A DNA stretch of 64,000 bases from Enteroscipio rubneri (GTDB lineage: Bacteria > Actinomycetota > Coriobacteriia > Coriobacteriales > Eggerthellaceae). The position numbers and the translations under genes were made by a program. Below, piece after piece: positions 42,392 through 51,066 of this stretch. The notes under the pieces are model-generated. The model was not told the origin of the DNA. It was given only the letters and a program-made list of their open reading frames with translations, and searched no databases. The stretch covers positions 248,001 to 312,000 of the forward strand of contig NZ_PPEK01000001.1 in the NCBI RefSeq assembly GCF_002899715.1, read 5' to 3'. Position 1 is the first letter of the stretch. Each line of letters starts with the position of its first letter.

Positions 42392-43356
42392 TGAGTCCGA
42401 AGCTCACCATAGCCTACGAGGCCGGTTCCGCCCCCGCGGCTCCTACCGATTCCGACGACCGCATCGATGCCCTGTTCGCCGTTGCGGAAACGCGCCAGCG
42501 CAAAACGCGCCGCGTCGTGTCGGCGCTGCTGCGATCGCTCGTGTACCTGGGCGCGCTGATCACCACGGCGGTGCTCCTGTTTATTGTGGGATACATCCTG
42601 GTCAACGGCGTGCCGTACCTCACGCCGAGCCTGTTCGCCTGGGAGTACACCTCCGACAACGTCTCGCTCATGCCGGCGCTCGTCAACACGCTGCTCATGG
42701 CGGCGCTCTCGCTGGCCCTCGCGGTGCCCGTCGGCGTGGGATCTGCCATCTACCTGGTTGAATACGCACCGCGCGGCAGCCGTTTCGTCCAGATCGTGCG
42801 CACCACCACCGAGACGCTGCAGGGCATCCCCTCCATCATCTACGGCCTGTTCGGCATGCTGTTCTTCGTGACGGCGCTGCACTGGAACCTGTCGCTCATG
42901 GCGGGCGCGTGCACGCTGGCCATCATGGTGCTGCCCGTGGTCATGCGCACCACCGAGGAAGCGCTCATCGCCGTGCCCGACGCCTACCGCGAAGGCGGTT
43001 TCGGCTTGGGCGCGGGCCGTTTGCGCACGGTGTTCCGCTGCGTGCTGCCCTCGGCGGTTCCCGGCATCCTGGGCGGCGTCATCCTGGCGCTCGGCCGCTG
43101 CGTGGGCGAGGTGGCAGCCCTCATTTTCACGGCGGGCTCCATCGCCCAGATCCCGAACTTCCTCGAGCAGGGCGGCATGGCGCTGTTCGACTCGACGCGC
43201 ACCCTGGCCGTGCACATGTACGTGCTGGCCAGCGAAGGCCTGCATGTGAACGAAACGTACGCAACGGCGGTGGTGCTGCTGGTCATGGTGGTGCTGCTGA
43301 ACCTCCTGGCCACGTTTGCCGCGAAGAAGATGAGCAAAGGAAACCAAGATGACTAA
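42391..43356 (+). CDS. pstA: Phosphate ABC transporter permease PstA
   Basis: This is a 321-residue second permease subunit. About 45 residues of polar N-terminus precede six TM helices. The motif [12 protein letters not shown] (about 146-157) and the EAA-type loop [10 protein letters not shown] (about 197-206) pair with those of PstC. ATG 42391 shares a base with the pstC stop (TAATG) and the gene overlaps pstB by eight bases, so the three are translationally coupled. Confidence 0.94.
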   Translation: MSPKLTIAYEAGSAPAAPTDSDDRIDALFAVAETRQRKTRRVVSALLRSLVYLGALITTAVLLFIVGYILVNGVPYLTPSLFAWEYTSDNVSLMPALVNTLLMAALSLALAVPVGVGSAIYLVEYAPRGSRFVQIVRTTTETLQGIPSIIYGLFGMLFFVTALHWNLSLMAGACTLAIMVLPVVMRTTEEALIAVPDAYREGGFGLGAGRLRTVFRCVLPSAVPGILGGVILALGRCVGEVAALIFTAGSIAQIPNFLEQGGMALFDSTRTLAVHMYVLASEGLHVNETYATAVVLLVMVVLLNLLATFAAKKMSKGNQDD

Positions 43357-44224
43357 CGCTACCGTAGAGAAGACCACGACGCGCGCCGCAGTCCCCGCGA
43401 CCGCGCACACCTACCTGCCGCAGGCTCGCGTGCGCACGGTCGAGCGCAGCGGCCGGCAGGCTCCCGCCGATGCGCCTGTGAAGATGGGCGTGCGCAACCT
43501 CGACCTGTTCTACCAGGACTTCCACGCGTTGAAGGGTATCAACCTGGAGTTTCCTCAAAACCAGGTGACGGCGCTCATCGGCCCGTCGGGCTGCGGCAAG
43601 TCCACGCTGCTGAAAAGCCTCAACCGCATGAACGACCTCGTGGCGGGCTGCCGCGTCGAAGGGGAGATCACGCTCGACGGCGAGGACGCCTACCGCTCAC
43701 TCGACGCGAACAGCCTGCGCCGTCGGGTGGGCATGGTGTTCCAGCAGCCCAATCCCTTCCCGATGAGCGTGTACGACAACGTGGCATTCGGCCCGCGCAC
43801 GCACGGCATCAAGAACCGCGCCGACCTCGACGTCATCGTGGAGCAGAGCCTGCGCGACGCCGCCATCTGGGACGAGCTGAAGGACCGTCTCAAGAAGAAC
43901 GCGCTGGGCCTGTCCGGTGGCCAGCAGCAGCGCCTGTGCATCGCTCGCGCATTGGCCGTGCGCCCCGAGGTGCTGCTCATGGACGAGTCCACGAGTGCGC
44001 TCGACCCCATCTCCACCGCGAAGATCGAGGATCTCGTGGGCGAGCTCAAGAGCAAGTACACGGTGATCATGGTGACGCACAACATGCTGCAGGCGCTGCG
44101 CGTGTCCGACAAGACCGCGTTCTTCCTGCTGGGCGAGATGGTGGAGGCCGGCGACACCGACGATATCTTCACGAGCCCCGCCGATCCGCGCACCGCGGAC
44201 TACGTCGCCGGAAGATTCGGATAG
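43349..44224 (+). CDS. pstB: Phosphate ABC transporter ATPase PstB
   Basis: This is a 291-residue ATPase of the phosphate importer. Walker A is G-P-S-G-C-G-K-S-T (about 79-87), the signature is L-S-G-G-Q-Q-Q-R (about 189-196), Walker B is V-L-L-M-D-E-S-T and the H-loop is V-T-H-N-M. The Q-loop Q-Q-P-N-P-F-P-M-S is exactly the PstB type. A non-conserved N-terminal extension of about 50 residues precedes the ABC domain; a shorter form could start later but no SD supports it. No phoU follows, which is unusual. Confidence 0.94.
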   Translation: MTNATVEKTTTRAAVPATAHTYLPQARVRTVERSGRQAPADAPVKMGVRNLDLFYQDFHALKGINLEFPQNQVTALIGPSGCGKSTLLKSLNRMNDLVAGCRVEGEITLDGEDAYRSLDANSLRRRVGMVFQQPNPFPMSVYDNVAFGPRTHGIKNRADLDVIVEQSLRDAAIWDELKDRLKKNALGLSGGQQQRLCIARALAVRPEVLLMDESTSALDPISTAKIEDLVGELKSKYTVIMVTHNMLQALRVSDKTAFFLLGEMVEAGDTDDIFTSPADPRTADYVAGRFG

Positions 44225-44674
44225 GATACTGCGAGCTGGCCGCGCGAACCCGTGCAGCGGAAGTGCGCTTGTCGTGCAGCGGAAGTGCGCTTGTGCGCGC
44301 TGTTGCACGAGCCAGGTCGTCGAAAGGACCTTTTCCGCGAGGCCTGCGGTTCTTCCCTCGTCCGATGGGTCTTTCCGGCAACAGTCATCGCGCACTTTAC
44401 GCAAATTTGATCGGCGCGTTGCCCTACGTCTGCGGCGGCTGCTTTACAATGATCCGAAACGATGTGCAGTATGAAACCGAGTGGCATTGGTTGATGATCG
44501 ACCGGCGAGAGGAGCCAGGCCGTCCGGGGTTGGCGTCGGAAGTTGGCGCCCGAGGATGCCCCGCCGTGCTGCCGACGCATTTCCGTACGCGAGGGCAGTG
44601 CGAGGAGTAAGATCGGGCGCCCTGGCCGGTCGCAGCGCCAACCGTGTGCCGCTCGGAGAACAGCGGAGCCAAGC
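44225..44674. other. Intergenic region between pstB and response regulator
   Basis: These 450 bases contain the 22-base tandem duplication at 44251-44294 and, near 44450, a TTTACAATG -10-like site. No gene with an SD and sensible composition is visible, so phoU is genuinely missing here. Confidence 0.45.
44251..44294 (+). repeat. Exact 22-base tandem duplication
   Basis: Two adjacent identical copies (44251-44272 and 44273-44294) contain GCAGCGGAAGTGCGC. The duplication begins about 27 bases after the pstB stop. Probably replication slippage. Confidence 0.8.
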
Positions 44675-45367
44675 ATGATCTACTATGTGGAAGACGACAC
44701 GAACATTCGCGATCTGACAGTGTACGCATTGCGTCAGGCCGGGTTCGAGGCGCAGGGCTTTCCTGCGGCCAGCGGGTTCTTGGACGCTTGCAAGAAGCGC
44801 CTGCCCGAGCTTGTGCTGCTCGACATTATGCTTCCCGAAATCGACGGTCTCGAGATCCTGCACCTGCTGCGCGAGGACCCGGCCACGAAACATCTGCCCG
44901 TCATGATGCTTACCGCGAAGGGAACCGAGTTCGATACCGTAAGCGGTCTCGACGCCGGTGCCGACGACTATCTGGCCAAGCCTTTTGGCATGATGGAGTT
45001 GGTCAGTCGCGTGAATGCGCTCCTGCGCCGCGCGTCCGCGCCTGCCCTTGCGCCCGACGACGAACTCTCATGCGGGCCCATCGCGCTTGTGACATCGGCG
45101 CACACCGTCGAGGCGGGAGGCTGTCCGGTGGCATTGACGCTCAAAGAGTTCGATCTGCTGCGTACGCTCATGCAGAACCAAGGGCATGTGCTTTCGCGGC
45201 GCCAGCTACTTGAAGAGGTATGGGGCATGACCTATGTGGGCGAGACGCGCACGGTGGATGTCCACATCCAAACGCTGCGCCAGAAGCTTGCGAATGCATG
45301 CGAAGGCGCCGATTCTTGCATCCGCACCGTGCGCGGCGTGGGTTATTGCATGAAGCAGCCAGCATGA
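44675..45367 (+). CDS. OmpR/PhoB-family response regulator
   Basis: This is a 230-residue DNA-binding response regulator. The receiver domain has an acidic cluster E-D-D (about 6-8), phospho-acceptor Asp50 in L-L-D-I-M-L-P-E, Thr near 80 (M-L-T-A-K) and Lys near 100 (A-K-P-F). The C-terminal winged helix (about 130-228) carries L-T-L-K-E-F-D-L-L and the closing R-T-V-R-G-V-G-Y, typical of PhoB/OmpR. It follows pstSCAB and precedes its kinase, so control of phosphate uptake is likely, though no PhoB box is identifiable. GGAG lies eight bases before ATG 44675. Confidence 0.88.
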   Translation: MIYYVEDDTNIRDLTVYALRQAGFEAQGFPAASGFLDACKKRLPELVLLDIMLPEIDGLEILHLLREDPATKHLPVMMLTAKGTEFDTVSGLDAGADDYLAKPFGMMELVSRVNALLRRASAPALAPDDELSCGPIALVTSAHTVEAGGCPVALTLKEFDLLRTLMQNQGHVLSRRQLLEEVWGMTYVGETRTVDVHIQTLRQKLANACEGADSCIRTVRGVGYCMKQPA

Positions 45368-45425
45368 GAGCGCAGACGACAAGAGGCGGCGCACGGCATT
45401 CGCACTGCGGTCGGAGGATGCGGCC

Positions 45426-46808
45426 ATGAGCCCGACGCACTTCCGGGTGAAAAGTCTCGCCGGCAAGATATTCTCGAGCGTGCTCGTGTTCACGCTCGGC
45501 ATCATCGTGCTACTGGCCGTGGCGATGACCACCATATACTATGTGTCCTACGAGCGCGATGCCGAGGCGGAGCTGGCTGCGAGCGCCCAGGACGCCGCAC
45601 GCTACCTGAACGCCACACCTTCGGCCGAGAACGCACCCGCGCTCAAATCCCAGTTCAGCGGTTTGACACGCTATACGCTCATCGCTCCTGACGGCACGGT
45701 GCTGTTCGACAGCGCGGCCGATACCGGCACCATGGACAATCACGCCGACCGTCCCGAGGTGCAGGAGGCCGCCGAGGAGGGCGAGGCTGTGACTCTGCGT
45801 TATTCCGATACGCTTGGCACCGATACGGTATACGCAGCCGTGAAGCTTGACGACGGCGGCATCGTGCGCCTGTCCGAAACGCGCCACTCGCTGTTGTCGT
45901 TCCTCGGCGATATGCTCGTGCCCGTGCTCGTGGCGCTCCTCGTGGCCGTTGTGCTCGTGTTCGTCCTCTCGAAGGTGCTCACCAATCGCATCATGAAGCC
46001 TATCGATGCGCTCGATTTCGCCAATCCGCTGGACAACGAGATCTACGAGGAAATGGATCCGCTGCTCATTCGCATCGACGAGCAGCAGCGGCAGCTGAAA
46101 GCGCAGAATCGCGAGCTGGCCGAGGCTGAGAACATGCGCCGAGACTTTTCGAGCAACGTAAGCCACGAAATGAAGACGCCCCTGCAGGTGATATCCGGCT
46201 ATGCCGAACTCATGAAGAACGATATGGTGCAGCCCGCCGATCGGCAGAAGTTCGCCGCGCTCATCTATGACGAGGCGCAGACCATGCGTTCGCTCATCAA
46301 CGACGTGCTCACGTTGTCGAAGCTTGACGAGTCGGCGTTCGACGACGAGGGCGCGCCGGCCATCGAGCTTCTCTCCGTCGCCGAGCGTGTGGCGGGCCGA
46401 CTTTCCAGCTTCGCGTCCGACCAGGGTGTGGAGGTGCGGGTGGAAGGCGCGCCCGCCTGCATAGCGGGGAGCCGCACCCTGGCCGAGGAGATGCTGTACA
46501 ACCTCATCGAGAACGGCGTACGCTACAACCACGAGGGCGGGAGCGTGGTCATGCGCGTGGAGCCCGAAGGAGACGAGGCGGTCGTCCGCGTGAGCGATAC
46601 GGGCCCCGGCATCTCGCCCGATCTGCGCGACAAGGTATTCGAGCGGTTCTTCCGCGTGGATAAGAGCCGCTCGAAGGAGACGGGCGGTACGGGCCTGGGC
46701 CTGGCCATTGTCAAGCATGCTGTCATATATCATGGCGGCACCATTGCAGTGGAGGGCGAAGAGGGCCAGGGCACCACGTTCATCCTGCGTTTTCCTGCTG
46801 CGAGCTAA
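45426..46808 (+). CDS. Sensor histidine kinase (PhoR-like)
   Basis: This is a 460-residue membrane kinase. TM helices at about 16-40 and 160-183 flank an extracellular sensor of about 120 residues, followed by a linker. The HisKA domain has phospho-acceptor His247 (S-N-V-S-H-E-M-K-T-P-L). The ATPase domain shows an N-box (N-L-I-E-N-G-V-R-Y), G1 (D-T-G-P-G-I), an F-box and G2 (G-T-G-L-G-L-A-I-V-K). The arrangement and the sequence around the His are of the PhoR/WalK class. It starts 58 bases after the regulator gene. With the pst genes upstream, a phosphate-sensing role is the best guess. Confidence 0.88.
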   Translation: MSPTHFRVKSLAGKIFSSVLVFTLGIIVLLAVAMTTIYYVSYERDAEAELAASAQDAARYLNATPSAENAPALKSQFSGLTRYTLIAPDGTVLFDSAADTGTMDNHADRPEVQEAAEEGEAVTLRYSDTLGTDTVYAAVKLDDGGIVRLSETRHSLLSFLGDMLVPVLVALLVAVVLVFVLSKVLTNRIMKPIDALDFANPLDNEIYEEMDPLLIRIDEQQRQLKAQNRELAEAENMRRDFSSNVSHEMKTPLQVISGYAELMKNDMVQPADRQKFAALIYDEAQTMRSLINDVLTLSKLDESAFDDEGAPAIELLSVAERVAGRLSSFASDQGVEVRVEGAPACIAGSRTLAEEMLYNLIENGVRYNHEGGSVVMRVEPEGDEAVVRVSDTGPGISPDLRDKVFERFFRVDKSRSKETGGTGLGLAIVKHAVIYHGGTIAVEGEEGQGTTFILRFPAAS

Positions 46809-46867
46809 GGAGCGCTACTGCCATACGGACTGCGCGTTCATCGGCTTTCGGTTGGAAAGCCGATGGT

Positions 46868-47083
46868 TCAAAGATTTTCGAACAAGTTGCCCAGCGTCGT
46901 ATCCAAGCTTATTGCTATCTTTTCGAGAAAATCCACCGTGGGATTGCGCGTTCCGACTTCGACTTTGGCAAGGTAGGATCGTCCCACGCCCGTCATGAGC
47001 GCGAGTTGCTCCTGTGTGAGGTTGCGCTGCTCGCGCAATGACCGAATGCGCTGGCCGATGCTTTTTCGGGTTTCTTGAGTCAT
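46868..47083 (-). CDS. XRE/Cro-CI-type transcriptional regulator
   Basis: This is a 71-residue single-domain helix-turn-helix protein. The HTH reads L-T-Q-E-Q-L-A-L-M-T-G-V-G-R-S-Y-L-A-K-V-E (about 23-43), followed by R-N-P-T-V-D-F-L, the standard XRE layout. It has no effector domain. It is divergent from the MarR-like gene, and an 18-base palindrome lies in the shared promoter region, 33 bases upstream of the start. It probably represses itself and its neighbour. Confidence 0.8.
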   Translation of the reverse strand: MTQETRKSIGQRIRSLREQRNLTQEQLALMTGVGRSYLAKVEVGTRNPTVDFLEKIAISLDTTLGNLFENL

Positions 47084-47109
47084 AGGGAAAGAGTACGATT
47101 GTATCCGCT

Positions 47110-47134
47110 ATAATCTGTGCCCTATAGGACACAA
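47110..47134 (+). promoter_or_regulatory. Divergent promoter with 18-base palindromic operator
   Basis: TATAAT (47110-47115) is a perfect -10 for the rightward gene. TGTGCCCTATAGGACACA (47117-47134) is a palindrome with one mismatched pair. It covers the rightward start point and would also cover the -35 of the leftward promoter, whose -10 is TACAAT (47103-47098). The XRE protein or the MarR-like protein is the likely ligand. Confidence 0.65.
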
Positions 47135-47202
47135 ACAGCAATGCGGGCCTAACGAGTGCATGCGAACGAGGAACGAAGAGGCGCTGAAGGGAGGAGTTGA
47201 GG

Positions 47203-48075
47203 TTGAACGACGAAGTGCTGTTCACGCAGCAATGGGCGACCGTGGCCGACCTTCTGCACCGCGAGATCGGCCGTGCGCTGAGAAGCGCCTTCGGCGTGAC
47301 GTACCTTGCATTCTGCCTCCTTGCTTCGGTGCGATCGCACGGAGGCCGTATGGCGCTTTCGGCGTTCCCGCGCGATGCGCTTGCCAACGCCAATACGGTT
47401 ACGGTTGCGGCAGCGAAGGCGACGAAGCAGGGCTACCTTGAAAAGCGCCGCTGCGCGAACGACCGCCGTGCTCTCGAAGTCGCGGAGACGCCAAGGGGCG
47501 CGCGCATCGTCGAGAGCGGGTTCGAAGCGATCTATGCGCGCCTGTGCGTCACCGTGTGGAAGAACCATGCGCGCCGCGATATCGACGAGACCATGCACGA
47601 ATTCGCGAGCGTCGCTTCGAAGCTGGGCATCGATTCTGTCGAGATCAACCACCGTTGCCATCCCGTGCTCACGCCGTCCTATCTCATGTGCGTCGCCGGT
47701 CTGTTGCGCCAGTGGGAGTCGCGCACCGCGCGTTTCGCCGGGCTGACTTTCTCCGAATACCGCTGTCTGGCTCTGCTTGAACATCGGCTCGGATCCCTAT
47801 CGTGCGCCGCCATCGCTGACGAGCTCGTGCTTGACCGGAGCACCGTGTCGCCCATCGTCACACGACTTGCGGATGCGGGATACACGGTGGTCGAAGTCGG
47901 CCTCGATCGTCGATGCCGCTGCGTATCGCTCACCGGCAAGGGCAGGGTCGTGGCCGCCCTTGTCACGTCCGAGCTCGAGAATATCACGGCAGAGCTGTTT
48001 TCCGATGCGTCCCCGTCCGTGAAGGCTCGGGCGAATGAGCTGCATATGCGTATGTACGCCTCCTGCATCTTGTGA
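47203..48075 (+). CDS. Regulator with two winged-helix (MarR-like) domains
   Basis: This is a 290-residue protein that looks like two MarR-type halves in tandem. The C-terminal half (about 165-285) is the clearer: L-S-C-A-A-I-A-D-E-L-V-L-D-R-S-T-V-S-P-I-V-T-R-L (recognition region) and the wing D-R-R-C-R-C-V-S-L-T-G-K-G. The N-terminal half (about 10-115) has A-L-A-N-A-N-T-V-T-V-A-A-A-K-A-T-K-Q-G-Y-L and a degenerate wing R-C-A-N-D-R-R-A-L-E-V. MarR proteins normally dimerise, so a fused tandem could bind DNA as a monomer. The start is TTG 47203, seven bases after GGGAGGAG. It precedes the reductase pair and may control it. Confidence 0.7.
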   Translation: MNDEVLFTQQWATVADLLHREIGRALRSAFGVTYLAFCLLASVRSHGGRMALSAFPRDALANANTVTVAAAKATKQGYLEKRRCANDRRALEVAETPRGARIVESGFEAIYARLCVTVWKNHARRDIDETMHEFASVASKLGIDSVEINHRCHPVLTPSYLMCVAGLLRQWESRTARFAGLTFSEYRCLALLEHRLGSLSCAAIADELVLDRSTVSPIVTRLADAGYTVVEVGLDRRCRCVSLTGKGRVVAALVTSELENITAELFSDASPSVKARANELHMRMYASCIL

Positions 48076-48096
48076 GCGGATGCTTCACTGATAAGC

Positions 48097-48130
48097 AAAA
48101 ACCCTGGTAGAAACGTCGTTCAGGGTTTTT
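48097..48130 (+). terminator. Terminator after MarR-like gene
   Basis: AAAAACCCTG (48097-48106) pairs with CAGGGTTTTT (48121-48130), with a 14-base loop and a natural T-run. It separates the regulator from the reductase operon. Confidence 0.85.
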
Positions 48131-48147
48131 CCTTGAAAGATAAGCGT

Positions 48148-48202
48148 GATGGGTCCCATCATGCTTCATAATTTGCCCCCGTTCGAGCTTGCTTCTTACA
48201 AT
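48148..48202 (+). promoter_or_regulatory. Promoter and operator-like palindrome of the reductase operon
   Basis: TTGCCC (48173-48178), an 18-base spacer and TACAAT (48197-48202) make a plausible promoter about 100 bases before the flavoprotein gene. GATGGG-T-CCCATC (48148-48160) lies just upstream and could be an activator site. Confidence 0.5.
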
Positions 48203-48300
48203 CGAAGGGAGGGACGCTGGGTCCCTTGCAGGGGAAGGTGGCCCGAGGGCGCTCTGTCGCACAGAATGCGCGGCCACCGTCGACGAACGGAGGAATTGGG

Positions 48301-50001
48301 ATGCCGAATTCAAGCGAGGGACTATCCCGGAGGGACTTCTTGAAGGGAACAGGCGTCGCGGCCACGGCCGTGGCCGCCGTGGGGCTTGCCGGATGCGCGA
48401 GCTCGGGATCGGGGGCCGGTGCGCAAAGCGCGTCTTCGATTGCATGGGATCGCGAGACCGAGGTGCTCGTGCTCGGCTTCGGGGGAGCGGGGGCGGTTTC
48501 TGCCGCTGCCGCCCACGAAGAAGGGGCCGAGGTGCTCATTCTGGAAAAGGCCCCGAAGGAGGGCGGCGGCACGACGCGCATCTCGACCGGCTATTCCTCC
48601 ATCGTGCTCGATCCCGACGGCGCGCTCGAATACCTGCATCATCAGGTGAAGGGCCTCACACCCGACGAAGTGTTTGAAGCGTACGTGCAGGAGGGGGCGA
48701 CGCTCGTCGACTGGCTCGACGACCATGGGCTCACCTATACCGACGTCAGCAGCGTGCTGGGTTCCGACTACAAAAACTGGCCCGGCTCCGACGCGTTCGG
48801 TGCGGTCGGATTCACCGACGAGGACGGGGTCAACAGCGGCACGGCGGTGTTCGACTGGGCTACGGCCTACATGCAGGACAACGGCATCGAAATCCTGTTC
48901 GACTCGCAGGCGTACCAGCTGGTGCAGGACCCTGAGACGAAGGAAGTCGTCGGCGTCCGCGCGCGGCATTCCGACGGTTCCGAAATCGCGGTTCGTGCGA
49001 AGAAGGCCGTCATCATGTGCACGGGCGGCTTCGAGTGCAACGATCAGATGATCGGCAACTACCTGGTGCCCTCTCCGCTCGCGCGCGAAGGGTGGATGTT
49101 CAACACCGGCGACGGCATCAGGATGGGGCAGGAGATCGGCGCCGATATGTGGCATATGAACATGCTCGATGCGTACGGCGTTACGTTCACGGAGCCGGGC
49201 GCCATCACGGGCCGCTTCGGGTTGAACGGGGCTACGTGCGCGACGGGAAGCTTCATGTGGATCAACCGCACCGGCAAGCGCTTCATGTGCGAGAATCCTT
49301 CGAACATCGGCACGCCGCTCGCGCACCGAAGTGTGAACCGCTTCTCGCTGTTCGACGACATCCCCGGATCGTTGCCGCTCGGCTACGACTCCTCCTATCG
49401 AGACATCCCGTTCTATCTGCTCATCGACCAAAAGCAATTCGATGCCGCGCCGCTGTACGATAACAATCAGAACGCCGGATGTGGCCTTATCGACAAGGAG
49501 TTGGGCGGGGTCGAACCCTGGAGCGAGGACAATCAGGCGGAGCTCGAGAAGGGCTGGATCCTCAAGGGCGACACCATCGAGGAGATCGTCCAGAAGATGA
49601 ACGAGAACAGCAAGGACGAGGGGTACCACATGGACCCGGCCGACTTGCAGGCCACCGTCGACGTATACAACGCCGATTGCGCAGCTGGCATCGACTCCCA
49701 GTTCGGCCGTCCGGCCGTGGCGAACGACGTGCCGAACCTCGTGCCGCTCGACACGCCGCCGTACTATGCGCTGCGGCTTATGCCCTGCATGAACACGACG
49801 AAGGGCGGTCCGGTGAAGAACGCGAAGGTCCAGATCCTCGACACGCACGGAGAGGTTATCCCGCGCCTGTACGAAGCGGGTACGCTCGGGCATACCGCCG
49901 CGCAGGTGTACTGCATCTTCGGTGCCAACTTGGCCGAATGCTTCAACTTCGGGCGTATCGCCGGGCGAAATGCAGCCGCCGAGACGCCCCTCGAGGCGTA
50001 A
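48301..50001 (+). CDS. Tat-exported FAD-dependent reductase (fumarate reductase/flavocytochrome c family)
   Basis: This is a 566-residue flavoprotein of the FAD-binding-2 family that reduces an organic acceptor on the outside of the membrane. The N-terminus has a Tat signal (S-R-R-D-F-L-K-G, about 8-15) that runs into a lipobox-like L-A-G-C. Next comes the FAD motif V-L-G-F-G-G-A-G-A-V (about 57-66) with L-E-K-A at 82-85, then a capping domain. The C-terminal FAD segment includes F-N-F-G-R-I-A-G-R-N-A. Relatives reduce fumarate, urocanate, methacrylate, drugs or plant phenolics; the sequence does not show which. ATG 48301 has GGAGG upstream. The six-heme lipoprotein 74 bases downstream is the probable electron donor. 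Confidence 0.85.
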   Translation: MPNSSEGLSRRDFLKGTGVAATAVAAVGLAGCASSGSGAGAQSASSIAWDRETEVLVLGFGGAGAVSAAAAHEEGAEVLILEKAPKEGGGTTRISTGYSSIVLDPDGALEYLHHQVKGLTPDEVFEAYVQEGATLVDWLDDHGLTYTDVSSVLGSDYKNWPGSDAFGAVGFTDEDGVNSGTAVFDWATAYMQDNGIEILFDSQAYQLVQDPETKEVVGVRARHSDGSEIAVRAKKAVIMCTGGFECNDQMIGNYLVPSPLAREGWMFNTGDGIRMGQEIGADMWHMNMLDAYGVTFTEPGAITGRFGLNGATCATGSFMWINRTGKRFMCENPSNIGTPLAHRSVNRFSLFDDIPGSLPLGYDSSYRDIPFYLLIDQKQFDAAPLYDNNQNAGCGLIDKELGGVEPWSEDNQAELEKGWILKGDTIEEIVQKMNENSKDEGYHMDPADLQATVDVYNADCAAGIDSQFGRPAVANDVPNLVPLDTPPYYALRLMPCMNTTKGGPVKNAKVQILDTHGEVIPRLYEAGTLGHTAAQVYCIFGANLAECFNFGRIAGRNAAAETPLEA

Positions 50002-50075
50002 AACCTCCCCGCGCCGCCGCCCGCGAAGGCGGACGGCGGCGCCCCCTCCCCCTCGAAAGGGCGTGAAACGACACG

Positions 50076-50702
50076 ATGAGAAACCGAATTGTACGGACCC
50101 GCATCGTGGCGGGCATGATTGCGGCTGTCGCAGCGCTTGCCGTCATGTTCGCGACAGGATGCGCGCCTCGAGAATCTTCGCTGTCGCAGGGCGGCGGAAA
50201 CGAGGGCGGCGACGATACCCTTCAGATTTCCTGGAGCGTTACGTCCGACTGCGAAAGCTGCCATACGCGGGAGGCAGCCGCGCCCGCCGATGCGACGAGC
50301 CTGCATGCCGTCCATGCGAGCTCCTCCTGCCTATCGTGCCATGATGACGAGCAGGGCCTGGCCAAGGCTCATGAGGGCTACGAAGAGAAGGATCCCGCGT
50401 CCAAATTGAAGAAGACCGATGTCGCCGACGAGTCGTGCCTGGCTTCCGGCTGCCATGATCAGACGGTGCTTGCGGAGGCGACCGCGGGCGAGACCGTATT
50501 GACCGACACGAAAGGCACGGTGGTGAATCCGCATGATCTTCCCATCCACGAAGATCATGCGAAGGGCGTGCGATGCGCTTCCTGCCACAAGATGCATGGT
50601 GAAGGCTCGATCGAGGCCGATGCCGTCTACCAAGCGTCGAAGGCGACCTGCCTCTCTTGTCATCACAACGAGGTGTACGAATGCCATACGTGTCACACGT
50701 GA
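50076..50702 (+). CDS. Six-heme c-type cytochrome lipoprotein
   Basis: This is a 208-residue exported protein. The signal peptide ends in F-A-T-G-C (lipobox Cys at about 29). Six heme motifs follow: C-E-S-C-H, C-L-S-C-H, C-L-A-S-G-C-H (CX4CH), C-A-S-C-H, C-L-S-C-H and C-H-T-C-H, with extra His residues for bis-His ligation. Spacing resembles the small tetraheme and decaheme electron-transfer proteins paired with flavoprotein reductases in Eggerthellaceae and Shewanella. It probably receives electrons from a membrane NapC/NrfH-like cytochrome, possibly the one at 3150, and passes them to the flavoprotein upstream. AAAGGG lies ten bases before ATG 50076. Confidence 0.85.
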   Translation: MRNRIVRTRIVAGMIAAVAALAVMFATGCAPRESSLSQGGGNEGGDDTLQISWSVTSDCESCHTREAAAPADATSLHAVHASSSCLSCHDDEQGLAKAHEGYEEKDPASKLKKTDVADESCLASGCHDQTVLAEATAGETVLTDTKGTVVNPHDLPIHEDHAKGVRCASCHKMHGEGSIEADAVYQASKATCLSCHHNEVYECHTCHT

Positions 50703-50735
50703 TGAGTTCGGACATCGTTTAAGGGCGCTGAAAGC

Positions 50736-50762
50736 GTGAAAGCGGCCCATGGCCGCTTTCAC
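50736..50762 (+). terminator. Terminator of reductase operon
   Basis: GTGAAAGCGGCC (50736-50747) and GGCCGCTTTCAC (50751-50762) form a perfect 12-bp stem with a CAT loop, 33 bases after the cytochrome stop. Confidence 0.75.
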
Positions 50763-50792
50763 GAAAAGCCCCGCCCCCGGCCAGAAGGATGA

Positions 50793-50950
50793 ACCCACCT
50801 CAAAAGGTGGGTGCTCGCAGCCCGCTTCCTGGCTTTCGCATCAACGGATGCGAATCTCCATTTCACGCGCTATCTTGAGCTCCCTCATGTCATAGCATCG
50901 GTCCATCGCAAAGTATGGCTTCGAGGGCAGGACCTCCTTTGAGTATATGG
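50793..50950 (-). pseudogene. Possible minus-strand gene remnant with terminator hairpin
   Basis: On the minus strand a strong SD (AAAGGAGGT) near 50940 is followed by a short frame. ATG 50906 encodes 21 residues, M-D-R-C-Y-D-M-R-E-L-K-I-A-R-E-M and so on, ending at 50841. A hairpin ACCCACCT/AGGTGGGT (50793-50812) follows. The unit of SD, very short frame and hairpin resembles the leftover of a deleted gene or an insertion-sequence end. I cannot name a family. Confidence 0.3.
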
Positions 50951-50972
50951 GTCGTGCTGTCAAAATAAAGTC

Positions 50973-51001
50973 TTGACATCTAAGTTGTTGCGCGGTTTAC
51001 A
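50973..51001 (+). promoter_or_regulatory. Promoter of aroD
   Basis: TTGACA (50973-50978), a 17-base spacer and TTTACA (50996-51001) form the best sigma-70-like promoter in the window, 66 bases before the aroD start. Confidence 0.65.
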
Positions 51002-51066
51002 CAATCGCGTCTCCATCCTTCCATCTGCTATGATAGGAAACCGGAGCCACGCGAGGGAGGATGCAT

